Shown piece after piece: positions 15,995 to 24,098 of a DNA stretch of 64,000 bases (position 1 is its first letter; each line of letters opens with the position of its first letter). Source of the DNA: Pseudomonas laurylsulfatiphila (lineage in GTDB: Bacteria; Pseudomonadota; Gammaproteobacteria; Pseudomonadales; Pseudomonadaceae). The stretch spans positions 560,501-624,500 of the forward strand of contig NZ_NIRS01000004.1 in assembly GCF_002934665.1 (NCBI RefSeq), in the 5' to 3' direction. A program made the position numbers and the translations under genes. The notes under the pieces were generated by a model. That model did no database searches and had not been told where the DNA came from. It was given only the letters and a program-made list of their open reading frames with translations.

Positions 15995-16450
15995 TCAGCG
16001 TTTTTTCGGGCCTTGCAGTTGAAGTTGCTCGGGGGTATCGGGCAGGCGCTCAACCACCACGAGCTTCTCCGGCACCTGCCGTTTGCGCCAGGCACGGAAG
16101 GCATTGAGCTCGTCGTCGAGCACTTTCATCAGCCACGCCAGGACTGCGATGTCATCGAACATGCCGAACACCGGAATGAAATCCGGGATCGCATCCACCG
16201 GGCTGAGGAAGTACATCAGGCCCGCGACAACCGACACCAGCGCCTTGGGACTGATGGCTCGATACTCGCCACGCCAGTAGGCCAGGCAGAGTGCCTGCAA
16301 CAGCTTCAGGTCGTCCTTGATCTTGCCTAGTCGATTGCCCTGGCTTGCGCCTTTACTGGCGACCGCGAACAACAGGGTCGGCAATCGACCGCGTGCCAGC
16401 AGACGTCCGGCCAGTGGCAGGAAACGAGCGAAATTCCAGGGTGCTTTCAT
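15995..16450 (-). CDS. YkvA/DUF1232 family membrane protein
   Basis: 151-residue protein with the DUF1232 signature LSPVDAIPDFIPVFGMFDD in a hydrophobic hairpin at about residues 80-110, predicted to be an inner-membrane protein of unknown function. The ATG at 16450 follows GGGAGG with good spacing; the ATG immediately before it is too close to that site. The 292 bases upstream hold an inverted pair of DnaA-box-like sites and the module described at 16469-16600. Confidence 0.8.
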   Translation of the reverse strand: MKAPWNFARFLPLAGRLLARGRLPTLLFAVASKGASQGNRLGKIKDDLKLLQALCLAYWRGEYRAISPKALVSVVAGLMYFLSPVDAIPDFIPVFGMFDDIAVLAWLMKVLDDELNAFRAWRKRQVPEKLVVVERLPDTPEQLQLQGPKKR

Positions 16451-16468
16451 CATTCCTCCCGTTGAAAT

Positions 16469-16600
16469 GTTATCCACACAAATTGTGGATAACCTTGTGA
16501 ACAGAGCTACTTTTCATCGCTGTAAGCCCCGTTTTACAAGGCCCGCGTTCAGATCGGGCGTTTTTTACTCATCAAAAAAAACCCATAATTTCATTGACTT
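16469..16600. repeat. DnaA-box palindrome module, copy A
   Basis: GTTATCCACA-caaat-TGTGGATAAC (16469-16493) is a perfect inverted pair of consensus DnaA boxes. Sixty-eight bases later come TTTTTT, ACTCATC, AAAAAAAA (16561-16581) and then CATTGACTT (16592-16600). The same parts in the same order and spacing occur at 34930-35060, with patchy identity between (for example CGCT..AAGCCC.G). It lies 19 bases upstream of the ykvA-like start codon. Confidence 0.7.
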
Positions 16601-16694
16601 GGCGGCCTTGTGCGTCTACCGCCGACACTACTATGCCTAAGACTCCGGCCTAGAGCGTCTGTTCGTTTTGTTTACCCCTGCCGAACGCCAGATG

Positions 16695-16726
16695 CAACAA
16701 CGCCCCGCATGAGCGAGGCGTTGTTG
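16695..16726 (-). terminator. Hairpin after the FKBP gene
   Basis: A 10 bp stem CAACAACGCC/GGCGTTGTTG, 17 bases beyond the FKBP stop on the minus strand. There is no T tract, so it may be a 3' stabilising hairpin rather than a full intrinsic terminator. Confidence 0.55.
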
Positions 16727-16742
16727 TCGAAGCAGGCGCTGG

Positions 16743-17459
16743 TTACTTGGCAGCGGCGTCTTCTTTTGCCGGGTCCTTGATGGCCAGCAGTTCCAGGTCG
16801 AATACCAGTACCGAGTTGGCCGGAATCGCCGGGCTCGGGCTTTGAGCACCGTAAGCCAGGTCAGCAGGGATGTACAGCTTGTACTTCTCGCCAACGTGCA
16901 TCAGTTGCAGGCCTTCGACCCAACCCGGGATCACACCGCTGACCGGCAGATCGATCGGGCTGCCGCGCTCGACGGAACTGTCGAATACGGTGCCGTTGGT
17001 CAGCTTGCCGGTGTAGTGAACGGTCACTACATCAGTCGGCTTTGGCTGAGGACCATCGGCTTTCTGCACGACTTCGTACTGCAAGCCCGAAGCGGTGGTC
17101 GTCACGCCGGCTTTCTTGCCGTTTTCCTCGAGGAATTTCTTGCCGGCAGCGGCCGACTCTTCGCTCATCTTGGCCATGCGCTCTTCGGCACGCTTTTGCA
17201 GTGCGGCGAACGCCTCGACCAGCTCTTCGTCCTTGAGCTTCTGCTCTTTCTTGCCGACGGCGTCTTCGATGCCCTGGGCTACAGCTTTGGAATCCAGGTC
17301 ATCCATACCTTCTTGAGCCAGGCTCTTGCCCATGTTCAGGCCAATGCCGTAGGAAGCTTTTTGCGCCGGAGTTTTCAGCTCTACGCTGGTCTGCGAATCA
17401 CAACCCGCGAGTACCAGGCTAACCAGGGCCACCGCCGCCGCCAACCGATGCTGTTTCAT
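16743..17459 (-). CDS. FKBP-type peptidyl-prolyl isomerase, lipoprotein (FkpA/Mip-like)
   Basis: 238-residue prolyl isomerase for periplasmic or outer-membrane protein folding. The signal peptide ends in lipobox LAGC (lipidated Cys about residue 19). An N-terminal dimerisation domain of helices (about 30-125) is followed by an FKBP domain with VHYTGKLTNGTVFDSS and LAYGAQ near the end. The domain order matches FkpA, FklB and Mip. It is transcribed toward a hairpin at 16695-16726. Confidence 0.9.
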   Translation of the reverse strand: MKQHRLAAAVALVSLVLAGCDSQTSVELKTPAQKASYGIGLNMGKSLAQEGMDDLDSKAVAQGIEDAVGKKEQKLKDEELVEAFAALQKRAEERMAKMSEESAAAGKKFLEENGKKAGVTTTASGLQYEVVQKADGPQPKPTDVVTVHYTGKLTNGTVFDSSVERGSPIDLPVSGVIPGWVEGLQLMHVGEKYKLYIPADLAYGAQSPSPAIPANSVLVFDLELLAIKDPAKEDAAAK

Positions 17460-17717
17460 GCTATTTCCTTGTTCATGCGCCTAAAGGGCAATCGAGTAAA
17501 GCCGCGAGCTTATCAGGCCGCCACGACCAATGGCTACCGGCATGAGAGCCGGAATCAATTGATAAGTTCAGGTGTTTAAACGCTTTTCACAATTCGGGCG
17601 ATGAAGCTTCTTTCATCTTGCTCCGACAGAGGCTGATTCCTGAACCTGCAATCTGGCGTAATGGCCTCTTGCCGTACCTTGGGCACTCGGGCATAACCGC
17701 ATGATAGTTCGACAAGG

Positions 17718-19529
17718 ATGTTTATCTTGCGCCTCTTCCTACGCTTGCTGGTTCTCATCGCAGCCCTGCTCGGGCTGGCCCTGGCCGTGGTTCTTTATTA
17801 CGTCGCCAACCCGAAACTGCCGGCCTGGTCGCCTGCTGAACAGGTGCATTATCTGGAGCAATGGAGCGCCGTCGACCGAGAGACTTATTACTTCACCCCC
17901 CAGGGCACCCAGGTCAAAGGCTTGCGCTATGACTGGTTCACCGCCCTCGAACTGCCCTTCTCGCAGCAACGCTTCGCCGCCCCCGAATACCTCGCGCGCT
18001 TCGGTTTTCTGGTGGACCCCGGCCAGAAGCCCACACCGAACAACCCCGGCAACCTCCCCGCAGGCTTTACCCGGCATCAGAATGTCGGCAGCCCGGATGT
18101 GTTTCTGGATATCACCTGTGCGGCCTGCCACACCGGTGAACTGCGCTTCAGGGGGCAAGCCGTGCGTATCGACGGCGGTTCGGCGCAGCATGTGCTGCCG
18201 TCCAGCGTTCCTACGCTCAAAGGGGGCAGTTTCGGACAAGCGCTGGTCGCCAGCCTGGTCTCGACCTACTACAACCCGTGGAAATTCGAACGTTTCGCAC
18301 GCAACGTACTGGGCCAAGACTACGAGACGCGCCACAAGCAACTGCGCAAAGAATTCAAGACTTCACTGGATACATTCCTCAAAGTGGCCTGGAACGACAC
18401 CCATCGCGGGCTCTATCCCACCGAGGAAGGCCCGGGGCGCACCGATGCCTTCGGGCGCATTGCCAACGCCAGCTTCGGTGACGCGATTTCCCCCGACAAC
18501 TACCGCGTGGCCAATGCTCCGGTCGATTATCCACAGTTGTGGGACATGTGGACGTTCGAATGGGTGCAGTGGAACGGCTCGGCGAAACAACCGATGGCCC
18601 GCAACATCGGCGAGGCGCTGGGCGTCGGTGCCACGCTGAACTTCTTCGACCAGAACGGCCAGCCGCTGATGGGCGATGCCCGCTATCCCTCCAGCGTCCA
18701 TGTGCGCGACCTGCACCTGATCGAAGAAACCCTGCAACGGCTCTCGCCACCGGCCTGGCCGGAAGACCTGCTGGGCGCGATCGACAAGCCGCTGGCCGCC
18801 AAGGGGCGCACCCTGTTCGCGGAAAACTGCGCGGGCTGTCATGTACCGCGTACCACCCAGGGCGAGGGACGATACGTTCAGCACCTGAAAATGCTCCCGG
18901 TGGATGACATCGGCACAGACCCGGGCGCGGCCAACAACATCGCCGACCATCGCTTCGACCTGACAGCACTGCAATGGAAGCAGGCGGAACTGGAAAAACT
19001 GGATGTAGAGCCAAAACCCACCGAACTACTGGACCTGAGCAAGATGTCCGTGGCCACGGGGCTGGCCTATGTCACTGCATTTGTCCGCGACCGCGCCTAT
19101 CAGGACGCCAGTGTCACCCCCGCCGAGCGCCCGGAAATGGACGGCTTCGGCCTGCCAATCGGTGTGCGCGAATTACGTTCGTACAAGGCCCGGCCGTTGG
19201 CGGGTGTATGGGCAACGGCGCCGTTTCTGCACAACGGTTCGGTACCGAGCATTTATCAATTGCTGTCGCCTCAGGATGAGCGTGCAACCACGTTCTACAA
19301 AGGCACTTTCGAATATGACCCGGGACACCTGGGTTACCGCACCGAAGCCTTTACCAACGGTTTTCTGTTCGACACGCGAATCACCGGCAACCACAACAGT
19401 GGTCATGAATTCCGTGCCGGCAAACTCGGCAATGGCGTGATCGGCCGCTGGTTGCAGCCACAGGAGCGTTGGGCACTGCTGGAATATCTGAAAGTGCTGG
19501 GCGGCCCGCTGGAAGCGCAATTGCCATGA
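17718..19529 (+). CDS. Membrane-anchored di-haem cytochrome (CcpA/MauG/RoxA-like)
   Basis: 603-residue protein with one N-terminal transmembrane anchor (about residues 3-28) and a periplasmic body. Two c-type haem motifs are visible: CAACH at 134-138 and CAGCH at 371-375. The segment LAGVWATAPFLHNGSVPSIY is typical of di-haem peroxidases, MauG and RoxA-type oxygenases. It is much longer than classical CcpA (about 320-350). The next gene, 28 bases on, encodes a catalase-fold protein that also has an N-terminal anchor, suggesting a periplasmic pair acting on peroxides or lipid (hydro)peroxides. The reaction is not known from sequence. Confidence 0.82.
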   Translation: MFILRLFLRLLVLIAALLGLALAVVLYYVANPKLPAWSPAEQVHYLEQWSAVDRETYYFTPQGTQVKGLRYDWFTALELPFSQQRFAAPEYLARFGFLVDPGQKPTPNNPGNLPAGFTRHQNVGSPDVFLDITCAACHTGELRFRGQAVRIDGGSAQHVLPSSVPTLKGGSFGQALVASLVSTYYNPWKFERFARNVLGQDYETRHKQLRKEFKTSLDTFLKVAWNDTHRGLYPTEEGPGRTDAFGRIANASFGDAISPDNYRVANAPVDYPQLWDMWTFEWVQWNGSAKQPMARNIGEALGVGATLNFFDQNGQPLMGDARYPSSVHVRDLHLIEETLQRLSPPAWPEDLLGAIDKPLAAKGRTLFAENCAGCHVPRTTQGEGRYVQHLKMLPVDDIGTDPGAANNIADHRFDLTALQWKQAELEKLDVEPKPTELLDLSKMSVATGLAYVTAFVRDRAYQDASVTPAERPEMDGFGLPIGVRELRSYKARPLAGVWATAPFLHNGSVPSIYQLLSPQDERATTFYKGTFEYDPGHLGYRTEAFTNGFLFDTRITGNHNSGHEFRAGKLGNGVIGRWLQPQERWALLEYLKVLGGPLEAQLP

Positions 19530-19557
19530 CCACGGACTCAGCCAAAAGGACGCTCTC

Positions 19558-20694
19558 ATGCTGATTACACTCTGGCTGCGCCTGGGCGCCTTCCTCGGCA
19601 AGCTGTTGCTGTGGCTGCTGGTTCTCGGCGTGCTTGGCTGGGCATTGGCCACCGCCTGGTTTGCCTGGCAGCAGCGCGGACCGGTCTCGGCGCAGGAGTC
19701 GATTGCGGACGGTGAAGCCGCGATGACCCGGGACATCATCCAGACCGCCGTGCGCATCGTCGATCAGCACCGCGAAAGCACCCGCTACCTGCGCGATGCC
19801 CATGCCAAGGCCCACGGCTGCATCAAAGCCGAAGTCCAGGTGTTGCCGGAACTGGCCAGCGAATTGCGCCAGGGCGTGTTCAGCGAGCCGGGCAAAACCT
19901 GGCAAGCGACGATGCGCCTGTCCAATGGCAACGCCTACCCGCAGTTCGACAGCATCCGCGACGCCCGGGGCATGGCGATCAAGCTGTTCGATGTTCCGGG
20001 CAAACAACTATTGAGCGATCAGCCAGGGCGAAGTGAACAGGACTTTGTGATGTTCAGCCATCCGAACTTTTTTGTAAGTAACGTGGCCGAATACCGTCAG
20101 AATGTCGCTGCCCAGGCCGAGGGTAAAAAAATGATGGCGTTCTTTCCGGGGTGGGACCCGCGTTCGTGGCAGGTTCGCCACCTGTTTATTGCCCTGGCGA
20201 CACTGTCCCCTGCGCCATCGAGCCCAACCCGGACGACGTATTTTTCGGTTTCACCCTACAAATTCGGTGAAGCCAATGCCAAGTTCCGGGTCATGCCCGA
20301 TCCAGGCAGTTGCCCGGCCTACAACCTGCCGGAACAAAACCGCAGGTTGCCGAACTTCCTGCGCAATGCGCTGAATCAACAGTTGTCGACCGATCGGGTG
20401 CCCGCGTGTTTCGTCTTGCAAATCCAGCGACAGGACGCCAACAAGTACATGCCGATTGAAGACACCAGCATTGAATGGCGCGAAAGCGATGCGCCCTTCG
20501 AGACGGTGGCGCAGATCAAGGTGCCGGCGCAGGACTTCGATACACCGGCACTGAACCTGCAATGCGACAACCAGTCATTTAATCCCTGGTTCGGTATCGA
20601 GGCACACCGCCCTATCGGCGGCATCAATCGCCTGCGCAAAGCCGTTTATGAAGCTGTCAGCGACTACCGGCACAGCCGAAACGCCGAGCAATAA
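19558..20694 (+). CDS. Catalase-fold haem protein (small catalase-related family)
   Basis: 378-residue protein with an N-terminal hydrophobic anchor (about 10-38) and a minimal catalase-like domain. The probable distal histidine is in AKAHGCIKAEV, the segment MRLSNGNAYPQF resembles the catalase beta-barrel, and the probable proximal tyrosine is in RLRKAVYEAVSDYR near the C-terminus. Small relatives act as peroxidases, allene oxide synthases or SrpA-type catalases; which applies here is open. It probably shares an operon with the di-haem cytochrome gene, and a perfect palindromic terminator follows. Confidence 0.8.
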   Translation: MLITLWLRLGAFLGKLLLWLLVLGVLGWALATAWFAWQQRGPVSAQESIADGEAAMTRDIIQTAVRIVDQHRESTRYLRDAHAKAHGCIKAEVQVLPELASELRQGVFSEPGKTWQATMRLSNGNAYPQFDSIRDARGMAIKLFDVPGKQLLSDQPGRSEQDFVMFSHPNFFVSNVAEYRQNVAAQAEGKKMMAFFPGWDPRSWQVRHLFIALATLSPAPSSPTRTTYFSVSPYKFGEANAKFRVMPDPGSCPAYNLPEQNRRLPNFLRNALNQQLSTDRVPACFVLQIQRQDANKYMPIEDTSIEWRESDAPFETVAQIKVPAQDFDTPALNLQCDNQSFNPWFGIEAHRPIGGINRLRKAVYEAVSDYRHSRNAEQ

Positions 20695-20710
20695 CCGGGC
20701 AGACACAAAA

Positions 20711-20732
20711 AAAGCGATCCCGGGATCGCTTT
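20711..20732. terminator. Terminator after the catalase-like gene
   Basis: A 22 bp perfect palindrome AAAGCGATCCC/GGGATCGCTTT preceded by an A tract, 17 bases after the stop. It could act in both directions. Confidence 0.8.
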
Positions 20733-20755
20733 CAGGACTGGCCAAATGCCAGAAA

Positions 20756-20783
20756 GCAAAAAGCCCGCACAAGGCGGGCTTTC
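20756..20783 (-). terminator. Terminator of the distal tRNA pair
   Basis: On the minus strand a GCCCGC/GCGGGC-type stem with a short loop is followed by TTTTTGCTTTC, 40 bases downstream of the tRNA-Asp gene. Confidence 0.8.
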
Positions 20784-20822
20784 TGTGGTGACCTAGCGTT
20801 CAGTGTTCCAGGTTACCGAATA

Positions 20823-20899
20823 TGGCGCAGCGGACGGGACTCGAACCCGCGACCCCCGGCGTGACAGGCCGGTATTCTAACCGACTGAACTACCGCTGC
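20823..20899 (-). tRNA. tRNA-Asp (GTC), copy 1
   Basis: 77 nt including encoded CCA. Acceptor stem GCAGCGG/CCGCTGC, anticodon loop CCTGTCACG with anticodon GTC, T loop GGTTCGAGTCCC. It is the second tRNA of an expected Val-Asp transcript, with a terminator just downstream. Confidence 0.97.
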
Positions 20900-20918
20900 G
20901 CGAAACGCTTGAAACGAA

Positions 20919-20994
20919 TGGTGGGTGATGACGGGATCGAACCGCCGACATTCTGCTTGTAAGGCAGACGCTCTCCCAGCTGAGCTAATCACCC
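20919..20994 (-). tRNA. tRNA-Val (TAC), copy 1
   Basis: 76 nt with encoded CCA. Acceptor GGGTGAT/ATCACCC, anticodon loop CTTACAA with anticodon TAC, T arm GGTTCGATCCC. It lies 19 bases upstream of tRNA-Asp on the same strand. Confidence 0.97.
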
Positions 20995-21127
20995 TTCGCT
21001 TCGTTACGGGACGCATTATGCCACAAGTTTTCGTAAAGTGTTGATTTAATTGAAGTTTTTTTTCAAATAAATCCGAAAACCGGTAAAACGACACGTCCCG
21101 CGGGTACAACGTACAAACTTGAGGCAG

Positions 21128-21155
21128 AAAAAAACCCGCTATTGCGGGTTTTTCC
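21128..21155 (-). terminator. Terminator between the two tRNA pairs
   Basis: On the minus strand AAAACCCGC, a short loop, then GCGGGTTTTTTT, downstream of tRNA-Asp copy 2. Each tRNA pair therefore has its own terminator. Confidence 0.85.
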
Positions 21156-21193
21156 GTGGTGACCTGGCGTTCAGTGGTCCAGGTTACCGAATA

Positions 21194-21270
21194 TGGCGCA
21201 GCGGACGGGACTCGAACCCGCGACCCCCGGCGTGACAGGCCGGTATTCTAACCGACTGAACTACCGCTGC
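21194..21270 (-). tRNA. tRNA-Asp (GTC), copy 2
   Basis: Identical in sequence to the copy at 20823-20899 over all 77 nt, anticodon GTC. The 3' flank (GGTTACCGAATA) is also conserved, showing a tandem duplication that includes flanking DNA. Confidence 0.97.
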
Positions 21271-21289
21271 GCTAAACACATGAAACGAA

Positions 21290-21365
21290 TGGTGGGTGAT
21301 GACGGGATCGAACCGCCGACATTCTGCTTGTAAGGCAGACGCTCTCCCAGCTGAGCTAATCACCC
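21290..21365 (-). tRNA. tRNA-Val (TAC), copy 2
   Basis: Same 76 nt sequence as the copy at 20919-20994, anticodon TAC; first gene of the upstream Val-Asp pair. Confidence 0.97.
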
Positions 21366-21524
21366 TTCGCTTCGGTGTGGCGCGCATTCTACGGAGCGAC
21401 CCAACCTCTGGCAAGCACTTTTTTAAATAATTTTCTCAGGCCTTCCAAAGGCTTAGAGAAAGGTTGGCCTATGGCACGGCGAAGACAATAATGCCCCCCT
21501 TTGTATAAAGGAGAGACTCACCCC

Positions 21525-22445
21525 ATGTGGTTCAAAAACCTGCTTATCTATCGCCTGACCCAAGATCTGCCTGTTGATGCCGAGGCGTTGGAAACTGCAC
21601 TGGCCACCAAACTGGCGCGCCCCTGTGCAAGCCAGGAGTTGACCACCTACGGTTTCGTCGCGCCGTTCGGCAAAGGCGAAGATGCGCCACTGGTGCACGT
21701 CAGCGGTGACTTCCTGCTGGTGTCCGCGCGCAAGGAAGAACGTATTTTGCCGGGCAGCGTCGTGCGTGACGCGGTCAAGGAAAAGGTCGAAGAGATCGAA
21801 GCCGAGCAAATGCGCAAGGTCTATAAGAAGGAACGCGATCAGATCAAGGATGAAATCATCCAGGCCTTCCTGCCCCGCGCCTTTATCCGCCGCTCGTCGA
21901 CCTTCGCCGCCATTGCGCCGAAGCAGGGCCTGATCCTGGTCAACTCGGCCAGCCCGAAACGCGCCGAAGACTTGCTGTCGACCTTGCGTGAAGTGATCGG
22001 CACCCTGCCGGTGCGTCCGCTGACCGTGAAAATGTCGCCGACCGCGACCATGACCGAGTGGGTCACCACGCAGAAAGCCGCGGACGATTTCTTTGTGCTG
22101 GACGAGTGCGAACTGCGCGACACCCACGAAGACGGCGGCATTGTGCGTTGCAAGCGCCAGGACCTGACCAGCGAAGAAATCCAGCTGCACCTGAGCACCG
22201 GTAAAGTGGTCACTCAACTGTCCCTGGCCTGGCAGGACAAACTGTCGTTCGTCCTCGACGACAAGATGGTGGTCAAGCGCCTGAAGTTCGAAGACCTGCT
22301 GCAAGACCAGGCGGAACAGGACGGTGGCGACGAAGCCCTGGGCCAACTGGACGCCAGCTTCACCCTGATGATGCTGACCTTCGGCGATTTCCTGCCGGCG
22401 CTGGTTGAAGCATTGGGTGGGGAAGAGACGCCGCAAGGGATCTAA
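21525..22445 (+). CDS. rdgC: Recombination-associated protein RdgC
   Basis: 306-residue RdgC, a ring-forming nucleoid-associated DNA-binding protein that modulates RecA. The start MWFKNLLIYRL matches the family and the length equals that of other pseudomonad RdgC proteins. GGAGAG precedes the ATG at 21525; an ATG eight codons earlier overlaps that site and is not used. The central charged helix (VEEIEAEQMRKVYKKERDQ) and the C-terminal segment are typical. It is monocistronic, with a REP pair beyond the stop. Confidence 0.95.
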   Translation: MWFKNLLIYRLTQDLPVDAEALETALATKLARPCASQELTTYGFVAPFGKGEDAPLVHVSGDFLLVSARKEERILPGSVVRDAVKEKVEEIEAEQMRKVYKKERDQIKDEIIQAFLPRAFIRRSSTFAAIAPKQGLILVNSASPKRAEDLLSTLREVIGTLPVRPLTVKMSPTATMTEWVTTQKAADDFFVLDECELRDTHEDGGIVRCKRQDLTSEEIQLHLSTGKVVTQLSLAWQDKLSFVLDDKMVVKRLKFEDLLQDQAEQDGGDEALGQLDASFTLMMLTFGDFLPALVEALGGEETPQGI

Positions 22446-22462
22446 GCCCGGTAGTGACTTAT

Positions 22463-22541
22463 TGTAGGAGCCGGCTTGCCGGCGAAGCGGTGTGTCAGGC
22501 ACTCCGAGTTGCCTGAATCGCTGGCAAGCCAGCTCCTACAG
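22463..22541. repeat. REP inverted pair
   Basis: TGTAGGAGCCGGCTTGCCGG and its inverted partner CTGGCAAGCCAGCTCCTACA with a 39-base spacer, between rdgC and the BASS transporter gene. Confidence 0.88.
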
Positions 22542-22573
22542 AACTGCGTAGCTCTCATAACAAGGAACAGGCC

Positions 22574-23539
22574 ATGCGCGCACTGGCTGCATTGAGTCGT
22601 TTTGTCGGCAACACCTTCGCCTACTGGGTACTGATTTTCGCTGTCGTGGCGTTCCTGCAGCCAGCATGGTTCATCGGCCTCAAAGGCGCCATCGTGCCGT
22701 TGCTGGGGCTGGTGATGTTCGGCATGGGCCTGACCCTCAAGGTCGAAGACTTCGCCGAAGTCGCTCGCCATCCCTGGCGCGTGGCCCTGGGCGTGGTTGC
22801 ACATTTCGTGATCATGCCGGGCGTGGCGTGGTTGCTCTGCCAGGCGTTCCACTTGCCGCCGGAAATCGCCGTCGGCGTGATTCTGGTCGGTTGCTGCCCA
22901 AGCGGCACCTCGTCGAACGTGATGACCTGGCTGGCCCGTGGCGACCTGGCGCTGTCGGTGGCCATCGCCGCTGTCACCACCCTCCTCGCCCCCCTGCTGA
23001 CGCCGGCGCTGATCTGGCTGCTGGCCTCGGCCTGGTTGCCGGTATCGTTCATGGAGTTGTTCTGGTCGATCCTGCAAGTGGTGCTGTTGCCGATCGTGCT
23101 GGGAGTGGTTGCCCAACGGGTGCTCGGCGACAAGGTTCGCCACGCCGTGGACGTGTTGCCGCTGGTGTCGGTGGTCAGCATCGTGATCATCGTCACGGCA
23201 GTAGTGGCCGCCAGCCAGGCGAAGATTGCCGAGTCGGGCCTGTTGATCATGGCCGTGGTCATGCTGCACAACAGCTTTGGCTACCTGCTGGGTTACTTCA
23301 CCGGGCGCCTGTTCAAGCTGCCTCTGGCCCAGCGCAAGTCCCTGGCCCTGGAAGTCGGCATGCAGAACTCCGGGTTGGGCGCCGCGTTGGCCAGTGCGCA
23401 CTTCTCGCCGCTGGCGGCAGTGCCCAGCGCATTGTTCAGTGTCTGGCACAACATTTCCGGGGCATTGCTCTCGACGTATTTCCGTCGCATGAGTGAAAAA
23501 CAGGATCGGGAAATGGCGGCGCAACAGGTCAGCGACTGA
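22574..23539 (+). CDS. BASS (bile acid:sodium symporter) family transporter
   Basis: 321-residue inner-membrane protein with about nine or ten hydrophobic segments and the family motif GCCPSGTSSNVMTWLA in the fourth segment region, plus EVGMQNSGLGAALA near the C-terminus, which are the sodium/substrate-binding crossover regions. It probably takes up an organic acid such as a keto acid with sodium; the substrate is not assignable. AACAAGGAACAG lies before the ATG. Confidence 0.87.
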   Translation: MRALAALSRFVGNTFAYWVLIFAVVAFLQPAWFIGLKGAIVPLLGLVMFGMGLTLKVEDFAEVARHPWRVALGVVAHFVIMPGVAWLLCQAFHLPPEIAVGVILVGCCPSGTSSNVMTWLARGDLALSVAIAAVTTLLAPLLTPALIWLLASAWLPVSFMELFWSILQVVLLPIVLGVVAQRVLGDKVRHAVDVLPLVSVVSIVIIVTAVVAASQAKIAESGLLIMAVVMLHNSFGYLLGYFTGRLFKLPLAQRKSLALEVGMQNSGLGAALASAHFSPLAAVPSALFSVWHNISGALLSTYFRRMSEKQDREMAAQQVSD

Positions 23540-23584
23540 CTGGAAAACTTGATCCCCGGGTTAATGCTGGGCACTATATTGCCC

Positions 23585-23640
23585 ATCGCGAGGACGACCT
23601 CGCGGCTCGATCGAGTCATTAATCTGGGGACGACCCCGTC
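23585..23640 (+). promoter_or_regulatory. Guanidine-II (mini-ykkC) riboswitch
   Basis: Two tandem hairpins with ACGA loops: CGCGAGG-ACGA-CCTCGCG (23587-23604) and GGGG-ACGA-CCCC (23626-23637). The second is followed by a further ACGATGGAGG (23643-23652) that supplies the ribosome site of gdx. This is the architecture of the mini-ykkC RNA, in which guanidinium binding to the ACGR loops exposes the Shine-Dalgarno sequence. The downstream gene is the expected target. Confidence 0.92.
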
Positions 23641-23657
23641 AGACGATGGAGGTCTTC

Positions 23658-23972
23658 ATGTCCTGGATCATTCTGTTTTTCGCCGGCCTTTTCGAAGTGG
23701 GCTGGGCCGTCGGCCTCAAGTACACCGACGGCTTCACCCGCCCGCTCCCCACCGTATTGACCGTTGCGGCCATGGCTATCAGCCTTGGCTTGCTCGGCCT
23801 TGCAATGAAGGAATTGCCGTTGGGCACAGCCTATGCGATCTGGACCGGTGTCGGCGCCGTTGGCACTGTGATCGCCGGGATCATTCTGTTTGGCGAGTCG
23901 ATGGCGCTGGTGCGGCTGGCGAGTGTGGCGTTGATCATTAGCGGGTTGGTTGGGCTCAAGGTCAGTGCTTAA
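23658..23972 (+). CDS. gdx: Guanidinium exporter Gdx (SugE subtype of SMR)
   Basis: 104-residue four-helix small multidrug resistance protein. The essential membrane glutamate is E13 (AGLFEVGWAVGLKYT). The motif GTAYAIWTGVGAVGT is typical of the SugE/Gdx group, which exports guanidinium in exchange for protons as an antiparallel dimer. I start it at the ATG at 23658 (MSWII, as in E. coli SugE); the ATG at 23646 overlaps the GGAGG ribosome site. The guanidine-II riboswitch directly upstream supports the substrate. Confidence 0.95.
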   Translation: MSWIILFFAGLFEVGWAVGLKYTDGFTRPLPTVLTVAAMAISLGLLGLAMKELPLGTAYAIWTGVGAVGTVIAGIILFGESMALVRLASVALIISGLVGLKVSA

Positions 23973-23985
23973 CTTTTAGGCCGCC

Positions 23986-24080
23986 ATCGCGAGCAGGCTC
24001 GCTCCCACAGGAATCGCAGGTGTTGCAACAATCTGCGACACACCCTGGAACCCTTGTGGGAGCGAGCCTGCTCGCGAAGA
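23986..24080. repeat. REP inverted pair
   Basis: CGCGAGCAGGCTCGCTCCCA and TGTGGGAGCGAGCCTGCTCG in inverted orientation about 50 bases apart, between convergent genes (gdx and the MFS-acyltransferase gene). Confidence 0.9.
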
Positions 24081-24098
24081 GGCCAGCACAGCCACCGA

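Noticed and set aside
18527..18536. Perfect DnaA box TTATCCACA in the di-haem cytochrome gene
   Set aside because: It is inside conserved coding sequence (YPQLW), has no inverted partner of consensus quality and lacks the T/A-tract module.
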